In this document: piece after piece, positions 33,656-44,689 of the stretch
Numbering within the stretch: the stretch's first letter is position 1
How the letters are laid out: each line of letters starts with the position of its first letter
Origin: Monomorium pharaonis
Lineage: Eukaryota; Arthropoda; Insecta; Hymenoptera; Formicidae
Assembly (NCBI RefSeq): GCF_013373865.1
Contig: NC_050468.1
Coordinates: 947,255 to 1,011,254 of the forward strand
Reading direction: 5' to 3'
Length of the DNA stretch: 64,000 nucleotides
The notes under the pieces: model-generated
What the model was told of the DNA's origin: nothing
Databases searched by the model: none
Seen by the model: only the letters and a program-made list of their open reading frames with translations
Program-made: the position numbers and the translations under genes

Positions 33656-35205
33656 TTCAGTGCAACCAATACATTTCGACAGTGGAACATCTCTCACGAG
33701 CAGAATAAAAATAAATTTTCTCAAATGTAATTTATTAATTACATTATTCTTGCGATGACTGACACTTTTGTATCGTAACTGCAATAGTTTTGGAAACGTA
33801 ATAACGTATAACACATGCTTTTTAAAATAATAATAATTATTTATTACAATTAGAAATAGTTATTAATTATAATAAATAATGAATTTTTTTAAGTACGTCA
33901 TACGTTTCATGTTTTCTACTGCATTCGCAATACAAAGGTTTTAGCCGATCGTTTGTTTTATCTCGCCGCTCGCGTCAATCACGCGCCACGCAGCCAACGA
34001 TGCGGTGCCGCAAACGGCAACAGTCGCGACAGCGACTCCTACCACGCCGTCGCACTGACGCGCTCGCTCCCTCTGTTTACGGCGCCGCGCCGGCATTCTT
34101 GGTCCCAGTCGCAGCACGTTCTAAACATAAGGGCCTAAACACAATGCCAGGCAACAGGCAATAGGAACAGAAATAATGAAAGAGAGAAAGGATCATCTTC
34201 TCTCTTTCTCTCTTTCCTTATTTCCTGTTCCTATTGCCTGTTGCCTGGCATTGTGTGATGGCCTTAACCCTCGTGGTCGTCGTCGTGCAGTCTCTGCGGT
34301 CCGTCGCTTCGCGTCGAGTCCTGCGCTATTTGCATTCGCGTTTCTTTTAAAGTAATTTTTGAAAACGGTGAGTAAAATAATTTTTGGAAATCGGTAGTGA
34401 GTGAATAAACAGTAAACCCATAATTTTTATTGTGTAATTATCAATTAAGTGTAATTAGTAAAAGCGAGAAAGTTTGGATGTGTCGCACATCTTTAACAAT
34501 CATCTCTGATGATTGTTCATAAGCATGAAGATTGGTTACGCTGCTACAAGGTGAGTGAACAGGTGTGTGAGTAATTAAATGAGAGAGTGTATGAGTGTTT
34601 GTGCGTCAGACGCTGCAACCAGCTGATTGCTACACGCAATGTGTGTATGTATGCCGTGTTTGTGTAAAAAAGAGAGAAAAAGAGAGAGAGAGAGTGTGTG
34701 CGAGCGTGTGTATGAACGTCTTCCCCCCCCCCCTCTCTCTCTCTCACTCTCTCGCGCTCTCTCTTACAGAAACACGGCATACACACACATCGCGTGTAAG
34801 TAGCAATCAGCTGGTTGCAGCGTTCGATGGCCGGCGATCCGGAACAACTTTGAATTATTACAATGATTTTAAGAAACACGTATTCCTAACATAATTCCGA
34901 GACAATCTTTTCTTTACCAAAATTTTATTTAAAGCATAATTTTATATTATAAGATAAAATAGCGACTTACGCGGTGGTAATCACCCGTCAGCTGACGCGG
35001 ATAGTCAGCCGCGCCCGCGTTACGCTCGTGACGCGCCGCCCCTGCCTGCCTTCTGTACTCGACGCGTAATTCGTTAACTATTTTGGCTTATAACTCTAAA
35101 ACTACGCTTCAAATAAAATTTTGGCAAAGGAAAAATCGTTTTAGAATTGCGTCAGGAATACGTCATTTTACGGACCTAATGTTATTCTGAATGACCCTGT
35201 AGAAT

Positions 35206-37664
35206 TGAAATTTATAGAGATACAATTGGATCACAAAGTCTATTATTTAACCACAAAAACACCTATTTCTACACTACCGCGAGACGGGGGAAGGAGGAGC
35301 AAAAACATCTTAAATGGCACGTGGGGTTGAGAAAGGGCTCATTTGAAAAGGCATACCGAGACGAAAACAATACGGGATCGCTAAGGTGTCCATGATTTTT
35401 TTATGCAGTGTTATAATCATTTGAACATTTCTATTGAGATTTTGCGATAGCGAGAGCCTACGACAATAGAAAGAAGATAAGACATGGGGGTCCTTATCTC
35501 TGCTCACACAAATAAACAAATACAAATACACACACACACACAGAGGGGGGGGGAGAGGGAGAAAGGAAAAGGGAGAGAGAGAGAAAGGAAGAGAAAGAGA
35601 GAGGGGGTGTTTTACAGCAGACATCATTGTAAGTAAGTTCTTTTCAGTGATGCTGTAATTTTGCTAAGTATATCTATATATGTCCGTAACTCCTCGGACT
35701 GCTTCGTCATTTGTGATTCGATCTTAACGACACTGGTGTAAAAATTTAGCAAAATTTCCGGAGAGTGCTGTCATGGGGTCTGATTTTTTAAAAACAGGTT
35801 GTTTCAAAAATGATGGGTATGGCGGTTATACGCCACTCTATGCAGCGCGCCTACACAAATGCGCTCACCGCATACATCGATGCGTCAACCGCCGCGCGCT
35901 TACAGCCACGCCGAAATACAGGGTTTTTCAAAAATTATCTATATTGATTAGTAACAAATAAGCGTTTGTCTGTATAATCGCAAACAACATCGTCATTTGT
36001 AGTTCGAATCTCTTGCAAATGGTCTAATTTTATTTCAAATTTAACGAGTAAAGCTGCCATGGGATTGGATTTTCAATATACAAGGTGTTTCATTTAAGGA
36101 CTAACATTTCTTAAAGTTACGCCAAACATTTATAAAACAACCTGTATATGGAAATAAATAAATAAATAATCAATGTAAAAAAGTGTCATTTACATATACA
36201 GGGTTTTTCAAAAAAAAATATATATAAGTTAAGTTGTCTGTATGTCTGTATGTCCGCGATAATTTTTGTCATTTGATGTCCGAACCACATGCAATTGGTC
36301 TTATTTTGTTTTAAATTTCTTCCGGATTAAAATTAGGGGTTTGTTTTTTACATAAAAAGGGTTTTTCCAAAATTTTCTTTATATAGATAAGTAACAAATA
36401 TGCGTTTATCTGTATGACCGTGAACTACACCGTCATTTGTGGCCCGAAACACTTGCAAATGGTCTTATTTTATTCCAAATTTTTTGAGGATGGCAGCCAT
36501 GAGTTTGGATTTTCCGTATACTGGAGGGTGTTTCATAAATGAATGGCGTAACTTTAAGAAATGTAGGTCCTAAAATGAAACAACCTGTATATTGATACAT
36601 TCGAATTTTTAATATAGAGGAAGTTTTATAATATGAACTTAATTAGGAAAAGTTTTGTAAAAACATGTATTGGATAAGTTCACGCTTGAGATCCGCACCA
36701 GAAGGAAAAGGCAACACAAAAGACTATGTATTATACGATATGCAAATAATCTCATTTTATTCAAAAATAATCGAGCATGGTTGCCGTGGGTTTGGATTTT
36801 CATATACAGACAGAGTGTTTCATAAATGATTGGCGTAAATTTAAGAAATGTAGATCCTTAAATGAAATCCTTACATAACATGATCTTCAATATGAAAAGT
36901 ATGGTAAAAACATGTATAGGACAAGATCACGCTTGAGTACGGCATGTACTAATATAAATGGCATTACTAATGATTTTGTATTATAAGATAAGTACGCATG
37001 TTTAGTAGTTTGTATTTCCGCGAACTACTCACACGGATGTGTATTTTGATAAAAAAATATAAAATTTGAATATCAAAAGCAAATGGATGGACATAGAAAT
37101 AATTAGGTTTACATTTCAGTGATACATATATAGATAAAAGATTTAAAAATAACTAATTATGCATACATACACAAGCGCGACTTAATGGTGATTAAAGTTG
37201 AAAATTTAAATCCTCAGAGGAAGGATTTTATTAAACTCTATTCAATCGTATTCTGTGACAATTACTTGAAAAATGAAAAGTTGTAAATACGTGAATAAAT
37301 GAATAAATGAAATCAGTTTAAATATAAATTGATAGTATCATAAATTGCATGTTATTTCGAAATAGATTAAAAATAGCTTATTATAATAAATAAATTTAAG
37401 ATTTAAAAAAATCAGAGAATGGTAAAAAGTAATTAATATTTAAAAAAAAACAGAAAAACATTTCGACGATGTATAAAGCGGTATTGTGAAATACAGGTTG
37501 TTTCAAAGAAAAATTTTTTAACAAAGTTACTGCCATTATTTCAGAATCACCCTGTATTTATGTGCAAGTTTTTGGGTCAACGGACATACAGACGCGGTAC
37601 TTATATATGTGCGTGCGTGAAGTAAGAGATTTTGAGCCCGCGCGAAGCGCGGGCAAAAAAACTA
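35206..37664 (+). other. right part of the Helitron
   Basis: Non-coding module repeats, a CA/GAGAGA-rich low-complexity tract (35525-35610) and AT-rich DNA, closing with the GC hairpin. No gene seen; a 62-codon frame at 35773 has no domain. Confidence 0.6.
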
Positions 37665-37869
37665 GTTTATAAATATTTCATAAATATTTTTATAATATTT
37701 ATGATAAATCTTTATGATTTTTTCAAATCTATAGACCACAAAAATATTCATAAAATATTTGGATAAATATTTATAAAATATTTAAATAAATATTATAAAT
37801 ATTTTATAAATATTTTATAAATATTGCGTGCTGTCTGGGGTATAATTTAGCTTTATCAAAAGAACATGA

Positions 37870-38050
37870 TCATCAAGTGTTCATGGATCATCACGAAGTG
37901 CCAGGTTGCGTACGATCTTCGAAGTCAAGCAACGTCGACGGTGGTTCAGAGTTGGATGGGTGACCGCGGAAGTTAGGCAATCCGAGATGTGACACTATGG
38001 TGTGGTTGGTAACAATGCTTGTTGAGAAACAACGTAAATTTTTTTTTTTT
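37870..38050 (+). mobile_element. 5S rRNA-like SINE, copy d
   Basis: Plus strand: GATCATCACGAAGTGCCAGG, CGAAGTCAAGCAACGTCGAC, GTTCAGAGTTGGATGGGTGA, CCGCGGAAGTTAGGCAATCC, TGTTGAGAAACAACGTAAAT, then T10. It is the best preserved of the four and shows the 5S A-box and C-box regions clearly. Confidence 0.75.
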
Positions 38051-38310
38051 ACATTATAATTATGTTATTTTGATATTTTCAATGCAAGTACTGCATATAT
38101 AGGACATGTATCCAAAATATTTTTTAAAAGGTCAAAATAACGCGGCTTTTACTACCCGGGATAGTCATAAAAATGACGTTAAAATGTCGTCTTTATTAGA
38201 TGTAATCTAAAAACCTATATTTTGTCATAAAAATAACAATAAAATACCATCAAATGTACGACACTAGCTTTTAGAAAATGACGTCAATTAGACTACCTGG
38301 GAAGTCATAT

Positions 38311-38945
38311 ATTGGTCCTATTTTCGTCGTCAATAAAACGTCAGAAAATGACGTCTCGTGGATATGACATATCGACGTCATTTACACGTCGTACGAGACG
38401 TAACTTAGGACGTATAATTTGTCATTTTGTGACCAAAATTTACTGTCATTATGATGTCATTTTATTGTTGTCAATAAGACGTTAGAAAATGACGTCTCAT
38501 GGATGTGACATATAGACGTCACTTTTAGGTCTCATGAGACGTAATTTAGGACGTCTAATTGGTTATTTTTGACCAAAATTTTACGTTATTATGACGTCAT
38601 TTTGCTACCAAGGGTTGTCCAAATTTTAAATTCGATCTTTGCGAAAAATAATTATTAGCAAACAAAATAAAAAAACATGCAAACACTAGCAATCGAATAG
38701 CGTTTTCCAAATTATTAAAAGCGTTAAACCGACAGCTGGCTTCATACCGGTCATATACATGACGTCGATGGTACGTCATAATAAGATCATTCTATTTTGA
38801 TTATTATTTCGTCAAAAAAGTCACGTCATTTATACGTCTTAAATTGGTAAAATGACGTCGTACCTCAAAAATGACGAATTATAGACGTCGTATTAACATC
38901 ACTTTGCTACCTGGAATGAAATATCAAATTCATATATTCGTTTAA
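38311..38945. repeat. GACGTC-rich repeat with TTTGCTACCTGG end
   Basis: A dense run of TGACGTC, GACGTCAT and ATGACGT words in alternating orientation. CTACCTGGGAAG at 38298 and TTTGCTACCTGGAA at about 38920 mark ends of the CCCAG family. A 60-codon frame at 38597 is not supported. Confidence 0.5.
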
Positions 38946-39083
38946 TTGGTAGTAATGCTGCATACGTTAACTGTGACATTATTATAATGTGACCAATAAT
39001 AACAATATTAAAGAAGACTGGATTGATATTAATTAACATTACTTAAAAAAATATTAATATATGATTAATACGTAAATACATAT

Positions 39084-40208
39084 CCCAGATAGCACAAATA
39101 TTTATAAAATATTTATAAAATATTTATAAGGAGGAAAAATATTTATGATAAATATTTTATACATATTTTTATGTCCGAGTTTGTCAGGTATAAAAAAAAT
39201 TATGATAAATATTTATAAAAATATTTGAAATAAATATTTATACCATTATTATTAAATATAAAAAATATTTTAAGTTCATAAACCATAAATATTTTTCAGT
39301 ACATTTAAAAAATATATTCTATATATTGTTGTGTTGCGCCTTGCGGTACAACAAAATATTTTTGCCGTACCTTGCGGTGCGACAAAAGATCTTTCGGGAT
39401 TCGTTGCTGCCCAAGGAGTAGGAACTCGCGGAAAGAGGCGGCTTTTGTTGGCAGGGTCCTCAAATCACTCACTCACTGATTCTAAGTCTGTTTGATATAA
39501 AGATTTATTTCACTGCGGTTCGTACATTGGTTGCGGTCGGCGACGGTGCCGCGTCGTATTACTCTTGATTAGATACGGCGCGTGACTTGGAGTTAACGCG
39601 TCGTACCTTTACTCGCTTGAGATTTGCTCGCGGCTAAGTCCCGAACTCGAAATTCACTTGTGCGGGCCGTACGTATCGGCTTGATTACTATTCACTGATC
39701 CCGCTGGCCGCTGTTCGGCAACGGCTTAAATAGTGTCGCGGATTTAATTATTAGTGGGGGCATCGGGCCCTCCGCATGACCATATATGGTCATTCCCGCG
39801 CGCATCCGGCGCGCGGGAAATATTTGCGAGTTTAGCAACAATTGCCAAAATGCAGGTATGCATTTCCGGTGGCATGATTGTTGCTAAGCTGGCTTCGCTA
39901 CTTCTTTAAGGTGGCTGGTGCGTTGCCCAGTGCGATGACCGGCCGGCAGCGCACGAGGCATGTGTCACCTGACACCTTGTGATAGCGAGCCTTCCTCGGC
40001 GAGCTTATAATTTTAATATTTTATTTCCTTTATTTTATGATATGAATTTATTGGTTGTGAGTGTTTCGCTCACAACAGTTGATAATAATTTTTATATCAT
40101 TTCTAAATGGTTTATGAAAATAATTATGTAATCTTTAAAAAATATTTTTTGAAAATAAATTTGTAAAATATTTATAAATATTTTTGATAATATTTTGTGC
40201 TATCTGGG
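39084..40208. mobile_element. CCCAGATAGCACA MITE, split by a solo LTR
   Basis: Inverted ends CCCAGATAGCACAAATATTT and TTTTGTGCTATCTGGG, with AT on both sides. Without the LTR it is about 375 bp of AAATATTTATAA-type words. A second, diverged copy at 44386-45718 is uninterrupted at the LTR site (TATTGTTAATAATAATTT), which proves the insertion. Confidence 0.72.
39332..40077. repeat. solo LTR, 746 bp, target duplication GTTG
   Basis: TGTTGCGCCTTGCGGTAC at one end and GTGTTTCGCTCACAACA at the other, with GTTG at 39328-39331 and 40078-40081. The 3' 206 bp recur at 45913-46118. No internal region. Direction and family unknown. Confidence 0.82.
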
Positions 40209-41142
40209 ATATTATATAAATATAAAAATATACATTAATATATAAATACAACGTATAAATACATATATACAGGGTGTCTGGTATTTTTTTATGGGATGTT
40301 TATAAGGAGGTAGAGCGCATGAAACTGAAGAGAAAAGTACCTTACCCTTTTTCCATTTTCGCAATAGTTAACAAGTTAGTGACTTGTAAAATTTTCTGTA
40401 TTAGCCCGGCCTACCGGCAAATGCAATTGCGCCGAGCGCCCGGTCGCGGCGGCCGCGGCTCCTCAGCGCTTGAACCTTTAGATTGCTAGGCGCGCGGGGG
40501 GGACTGTAACAACAAGCGACAATGACTACGCACAAGCGACGCGTAATGCTAAATTCTCCCTTTGAGTTATGATAGTTTCTTACCTTTTTTAATGAAAATA
40601 AAATTTTTTTACACGACAAAAAGTATGTATGTACGTGTACATACATGTGTACAAAAAATATCAGTTGTAATGTTTAAAGAAGTGATTACTAAATTTATTT
40701 TTTTAATAAATAACGATTATTTTTAACAAAAAATATTTTTTTGATGATGTGTGTAAATATTGTCGTAATTTGATGAAAAACTTAATAAAAATTTTCATAA
40801 TTTGTATCGTCGCAAATACTTTTCTTTACGGATGATTTCCGTGGTTTCGTGTGAATGGGTAAGGATTTTTAATAATACACAGTTTTAGAGCCGAGGACGT
40901 AATCCTTTATTCGGCTCTGTGGGGAAAAGCCTTGCGGCATAAAAACCCCAGATAACAATTGAGAATTGTGAGTTTTTACAATAGTCGTGATATGCAATAG
41001 TGTGATACAATCGAAAAATGAGTTTGAAGATGAATAATTGTTCGCTTAAAGCACTCGGTTAAGAATGCATTTCGGGGCCCCGAATACGTATAGTCGCTTC
41101 GCTTTCGCTTCGCATGAGTATAAACCCGCGGGAAGATTCCAC

Positions 41143-42255
41143 CCCAGGTAGCAAGCCCACGTCATTTTGACGTCCCAAAATGGTCATATCTGGTCATATG
41201 TCGTCAAAATGACCATTTTTTTACATGACCTAAAATTGACGTCATGATGACGTCATTTTGAAGTCATATTTCAGTCATGATCTGACGATTATTTTCCCAG
41301 ACAGCACATATCCAAAATCAGGACATAAAGACGTCATTAAGACGTATTTTAGACACGGTCTAAAGCGGTGTCTATACAATGAGATTTAAGGCGTAAGGCA
41401 TAAGCATATTATATAAGCATATTATATTCAACTTTAAGAGAACTTTTTTAAGAAAACATTTAGATATCTTGGAAATAATTTCAAAATGGTCAAATTAACC
41501 ATTTGAACGCTTCAAAGTCTTAATGCTAAATAAATCGCAATTTCCATCAAATTATAAAGGTTATGGAAAAAGTTAAATTTAACAATGAAATTAATAAGTA
41601 AATAAGTTAATGCTATTTATTTTTAATGTTTTGCAAAATTTAATTGCTTTTATAAAAAATAATATAATTGCGACAATATGTAGACAATAACAAGTATCCA
41701 TATCGATGATTCAAACTGGCGTAGCAGATAGAGTACAAGGTTTATAATCCTAAGGTCCCGGGTTCAAAACCTACCAGCGGCAAGTAAAAATAAAATAAAA
41801 TAATATAATTTAAATTTAATTAATTAATAAAAATTTGTCCAAAATTTAGTACGTACTGTTGATAAGAATAATCAAAAGAAATGAAATTTTTATTTTATTT
41901 TTTAATCTCTAGTTGCATTTTAAAGATATCCAATTTAAGAAATCTTTTAGATATTAGTTTCATGATATCTTTCTGTTCTCAAAAAATGACGGTTAACATT
42001 CTGATATTATATGTTATCTTTTAGAAGTCTCTTTATGTTATCATTTTCAGAAACAGGATATCTTTTAGAGATCTTTTTGACAACATATTGTTCACGTCAT
42101 TCTATGACGTCATAATACGGTACATTTCATGATGTCAGAAATTTGTGACATTCGACCGTCATTTTAACGTTATGAGGACGTCATTTCGTGACGTCAAGAA
42201 TAGTCAGTAAATGACCATTTTGGGACGTCAAAATGACGTGAGCTTGCTACTTGGG
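41143..42255. mobile_element. CCCAGGTAGCAAGC element with GACGTC arms, AC duplication
   Basis: CCCAGGTAGCAAGCCCACGT at the left and the complement of CCCAAGTAGCAAGCTCACGT at the right, with AC immediately outside both ends. The inner arms repeat TGACGTCATTT-type words. A second end, CCCAGACAGCACATATCC, begins at about 41299, so another element is nested inside. The interior includes a tRNA-like segment. Confidence 0.68.
41714..41783 (+). tRNA. tRNA-like sequence (decayed or SINE-derived)
   Basis: TGGCGTAGCAGATAGAG resembles a D-arm/A-box, AGGTTTATAATCCT an anticodon arm with TAT in the anticodon position, and GGTCCCGGGTTCAAAACC a variable loop and T-arm/B-box. The pattern is closest to an elongator Met- or Ile-type tRNA. 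The acceptor stem is poor and it sits inside a mobile element, so it is probably not a functional tRNA. Confidence 0.4.
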
Positions 42256-43576
42256 ACGGGTGGGCATGTGTTTCACTTTGCTCACGTCTCGTTAATAATA
42301 AAGAGATCAAATAACGATTGAGGAAGTTACGCGTGAGAAAATAATCTAAAATTCAAATCGATTAAATACCGCACTGTGAGTTCGAGATACACTCGCGATC
42401 GCGTTCACTGAAGAAGTGCAGTGACGTGAGCACGCGGTCTCCTATTTATACTAATCGGCGATGTTCTCGGTCCGCCAATTAACCGTCGCGATTTTCCGAA
42501 AAGTCTCGGGACTGGTCGCAGTTCCCGGCCGGTCTTCGATCCCCCGCTAGGTGTTGATACGCGCTGGCTGTGCCAATAGAAAGATCGCGCGCGCTCGATG
42601 TTCCGTCACCAAAGTTAAGATGCTAGATAATCTTTCTGTTCCAGCGATAGATTGACAATTCGCGGAACATAATTCCTTCTTGGCCCGCGTTTACTACTTA
42701 CCATAGTAATTTTTATCATAAAGTTTTTTCCGTGTATTATAAGTCTATCACAAAGATTAATTTTATTAAAAATATAAATATCCTAGTTATTTAATTTTTA
42801 ATTATGAATATAAAATTGAAACAAACATTTTATTTGGTTGTCATTTCCATTTTAATCGATAAAATGTTTTAATGTTTTTTGAAGAAGCATAAATTTTGTT
42901 TTGAACATATGATAACAGCTTTTTTTTAAATTTATAATGACAGTTTACGACGTTTAAGACTATCATCAAAAAAATATTTTTTATTAAAAATAATCGTTAT
43001 TTAATAAAAAAATAAATTTAGTAATCACTTCTTTAAGCATTACACCTGATATTTTTTGTTACACATGTATGTACACATACACACATATCTTTTGTCGTTA
43101 AAGAATTTTATTTTCATTAAAAAAGTAAGGAACTACCATAACTTGAAGGGATAATTTAGTGTTACGCGTCGCTTGTGCGTAGCCATTGTCGCTTGTTGCA
43201 ACAATTCCCCCCGCGCGCATAGCAATCTCAAGGTTCAAGCGCTGGGAATGGGCGGCCGCCGCGGCCGTGCGCTCGGCGCGCTTGCATTTGCCGGTAGGCC
43301 GGGCTAATACAGACAATTTTACAACTCACTAACTTGTTAACTATTTCGAAAATGGAAAAACGGTAAGGTACTTTTCTGTTCAGTTTCATGCGCTCTACCT
43401 GCTCATAAACATCCCATAAAAAAATACCAGACACTCTGTATATATTTAGAATATTGTTTAAAAAAATAAAGAAATAAACATATACTGTTTTGTTTTTTAT
43501 ACTTTCAAATGTTATATTACAATGCATATTCATACTATGGATGGGTAGGACTAATAGCGTTCTTTTCAAACGCATC

Positions 43577-44385
43577 TTAATGGGACTGTCCCGATTGCGC
43601 ACGTAAGCGATTGGACACAGTATATTTCCCGATTGGACACAGACCCGATTGGACATGAATCAATTGGACACGGACCCAATTGGACACAGACCCGATTGCG
43701 CACCGACCCGTTTGCACACGGACCCGATTGCGCACCGATCCGTTTGCACACGGATCCGATTGCACACGGACCCGATTACGCACCGACCCGTTTGCACACG
43801 GACCCGATTGCGCACCGACCCAATTGCACACGACCCGATTGCACACGACCCGATTGCACACGACCCGATTGCAAACGACCCGTTTGCACACGGACCCGAT
43901 TGGACACAGACTCGATTGAACACAGACCCGATTAGACACGGACTTGACTGGACACAGTCTCGATTGCACACCGTCCCGATCGGACACAGTCCCGATTGGA
44001 CACGGACTTGATTGGACACAGACCCGATTGGACACGACTCGATTGGACACGGACCCGATTGCACACCGACCCTATTGCATACGGACCCGTTTGCGCATCG
44101 ACCCGTTTGCACACGGTCCCGATTGCGCACCGACCCGATTGCACACGACCCGATTGCGCACCGACCCGATTGCACACGGATCTGATTGCACACGGACCCG
44201 ATTGCACAGGGACCCGATTGCACACGATACGATTCCGCATTTCGGATAGTATATAGGTTAGCGACTTGGACGTGGTGGGTGCGGGAGGGGGCGAAGCCAC
44301 CCTTGCATCCCCCCCCGTGTGTGTGTGTATGTGTGTGTGCACAAAGCATTTTCTGCACCACATAGGTTTGCGACTATAAAATATG
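43577..44385. mobile_element. tandem-repeat-arm element, copy 4, one arm plus core
   Basis: Begins GGGACTGTCCCGATTGCGCA. One arm (about 43600-44235) is an array of about 15-16 bp units such as GATTGCACACGGACCC, GATTGGACACAGACCC and GATTGCGCACCGACCC. The core AGCGACTTGGACGTGGTGGG, the (GT)n run and CACCACATAGGTTTGCGACT are as in the other copies. The second arm is missing; AT-rich CCCAG-type sequence follows. Many overlapping open frames here are repeat artefacts. Confidence 0.75.
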
Positions 44386-44611
44386 TATAAGAAAGAAAAA
44401 TATTATAATAAATATTTTGTACGTATTTTTATGTCTGACAAGGGGACCTTACGGGTCATGGATCACCGATTTTTTTTATACTTATAGGATTTGAAGATCA
44501 GTACCCGAACTTTAATTTCCTAAAGCAGTACGATGCGCTTCTCAAAAATACTCGAGAAAATCGATTTTGAAGATTTCCGATATCTGTAAGTACAGAAAAT
44601 TTTAACCTATT

Positions 44612-44689
44612 GTCAGAGCCGCTCGTAGCCGAGCGCACAGAGCTCTAGTTTCGTAAGCGCGGAGTCGCTGGTTCGATTCTCGCTCTGGC
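44612..44689 (+). tRNA. tRNA-like segment in left arm of foldback
   Basis: 78 nt from GTCAGAGCCGCTC to CTCTGGC, whose two ends pair as an acceptor stem. GTAGCCGAGCGC is A-box-like and GCTGGTTCGATTCTCGC is a good T-arm/B-box. The anticodon arm is not clear. Could be a tRNA-derived SINE head or a captured tRNA. Confidence 0.5.

Larger units (their letters stand above)
28948..35199. mobile_element. mariner-like element with 2.56 kb terminal inverted repeats
   Basis: TA flanks both ends (28946-28947 and 35200-35201), and the ends read CAAGGTCATTCAGAATAACA / CAGGGTCATTCAGAATAACA. The arms 28948-32404 (2.57 kb without the 873 bp insert) and 32643-35199 are nearly identical inverted copies. Only about 240 bp in the centre is single-copy. 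Each arm contains, from outside in, a GAGAGA-rich hairpin (about 29325-29550), a hairpin MITE (about 29893-30017), a GC-rich zone and a DDE transposase copy. TA targeting and the transposase both place it in the Tc1/mariner group. Confidence 0.85.
28111..37665 (+). mobile_element. non-autonomous Helitron, split by a mariner-like element
   Basis: The 5' end is TCTATATATATAAGTACCGG. The 3' end has the hairpin GCCCGCGCGAAGCGCGGGC, seven A residues and CTAG, inserted before T; both are Helitron hallmarks. Without the nested element it is about 3.3 kb. The interior is made of diverged modules: CGTCATTTGTGGCCCGAA, GCAAATGGTCTCATTTTATT, a GGATTTT segment and then ATACAGGGTTTTTCAAAAAT. At least eight modules are seen on the two sides of the insert (around 28160, 28320, 28490, 28740, 35710, 35990, 36280 and 36430). 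No Rep/helicase frame is present. Confidence 0.85.
27896..37840. mobile_element. CCCCAGACAGCAC MITE, split by a Helitron
   Basis: Inverted ends CCCCAGACAGCACATAATAT (27896) and ATTGCGTGCTGTCTGGGG (to 37840). The outer pieces (27896-28110 and 37666-37840) form about 390 bp of AAATATTTATAA-type words. The 24786 copy shows the sequence continuous across part of the Helitron insertion point. Confidence 0.68.
24021..38310. mobile_element. large palindromic composite with nested insertions
   Basis: The left arm (24021 to about 25480) reappears inverted in pieces on the right (about 25790-26141, 27239-27470 and 37841-38310). Examples are TATAGTCTATTCTTTTTGGA inverted at about 27285, and the 5S-like SINE with its flanks at 24430 and 37870. 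The centre is about 25480-25790. Inside the right arm lie a GACGTCTT element, a CCCAGGTAGCAAGG element and the MITE/Helitron/mariner stack. It may be a foldback transposon or an inverted duplication of repeat-rich DNA. Confidence 0.6.
40860..42715 (-). repeat. probable LTR-like block, split at 41143-42255
   Basis: On the minus strand a good TATA box (TATAAATAG, about 42451-42459) in GC-rich sequence is followed, beyond the insert, by GAATAAAGGATTAC (about 40900). Terminal TG/CA and a target duplication were not resolved, so this may be an LTR or another promoter-bearing repeat. Confidence 0.35.
40270..43438. mobile_element. mariner-like element with about 490 bp inverted repeats, no transposase
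   Basis: TA on both sides (40268-40269, 43439-43440). Ends CAGGGTGTCTGGTATTTTTT and the complement of CAGAGTGTCTGGTATTTTTT. The arms (about 40270-40760 and 42955-43438) include a GC-rich patch around GCCCGGCCTACCGGCAAATGC-like sequence. The interior has an LTR-like block, itself split by a CCCAGGTAGCAAGC element. Non-autonomous. Confidence 0.72.

Noticed and set aside
37890..38000. Functional 5S rRNA gene
   Set aside because: Only the internal promoter region resembles 5S. The 5' and 3' stem sequences are replaced, and four diverged copies share a non-5S body.
41714..41783. Functional tRNA gene
   Set aside because: The acceptor stem does not pair well and it sits inside a mobile element; kept only as a tRNA-like feature.
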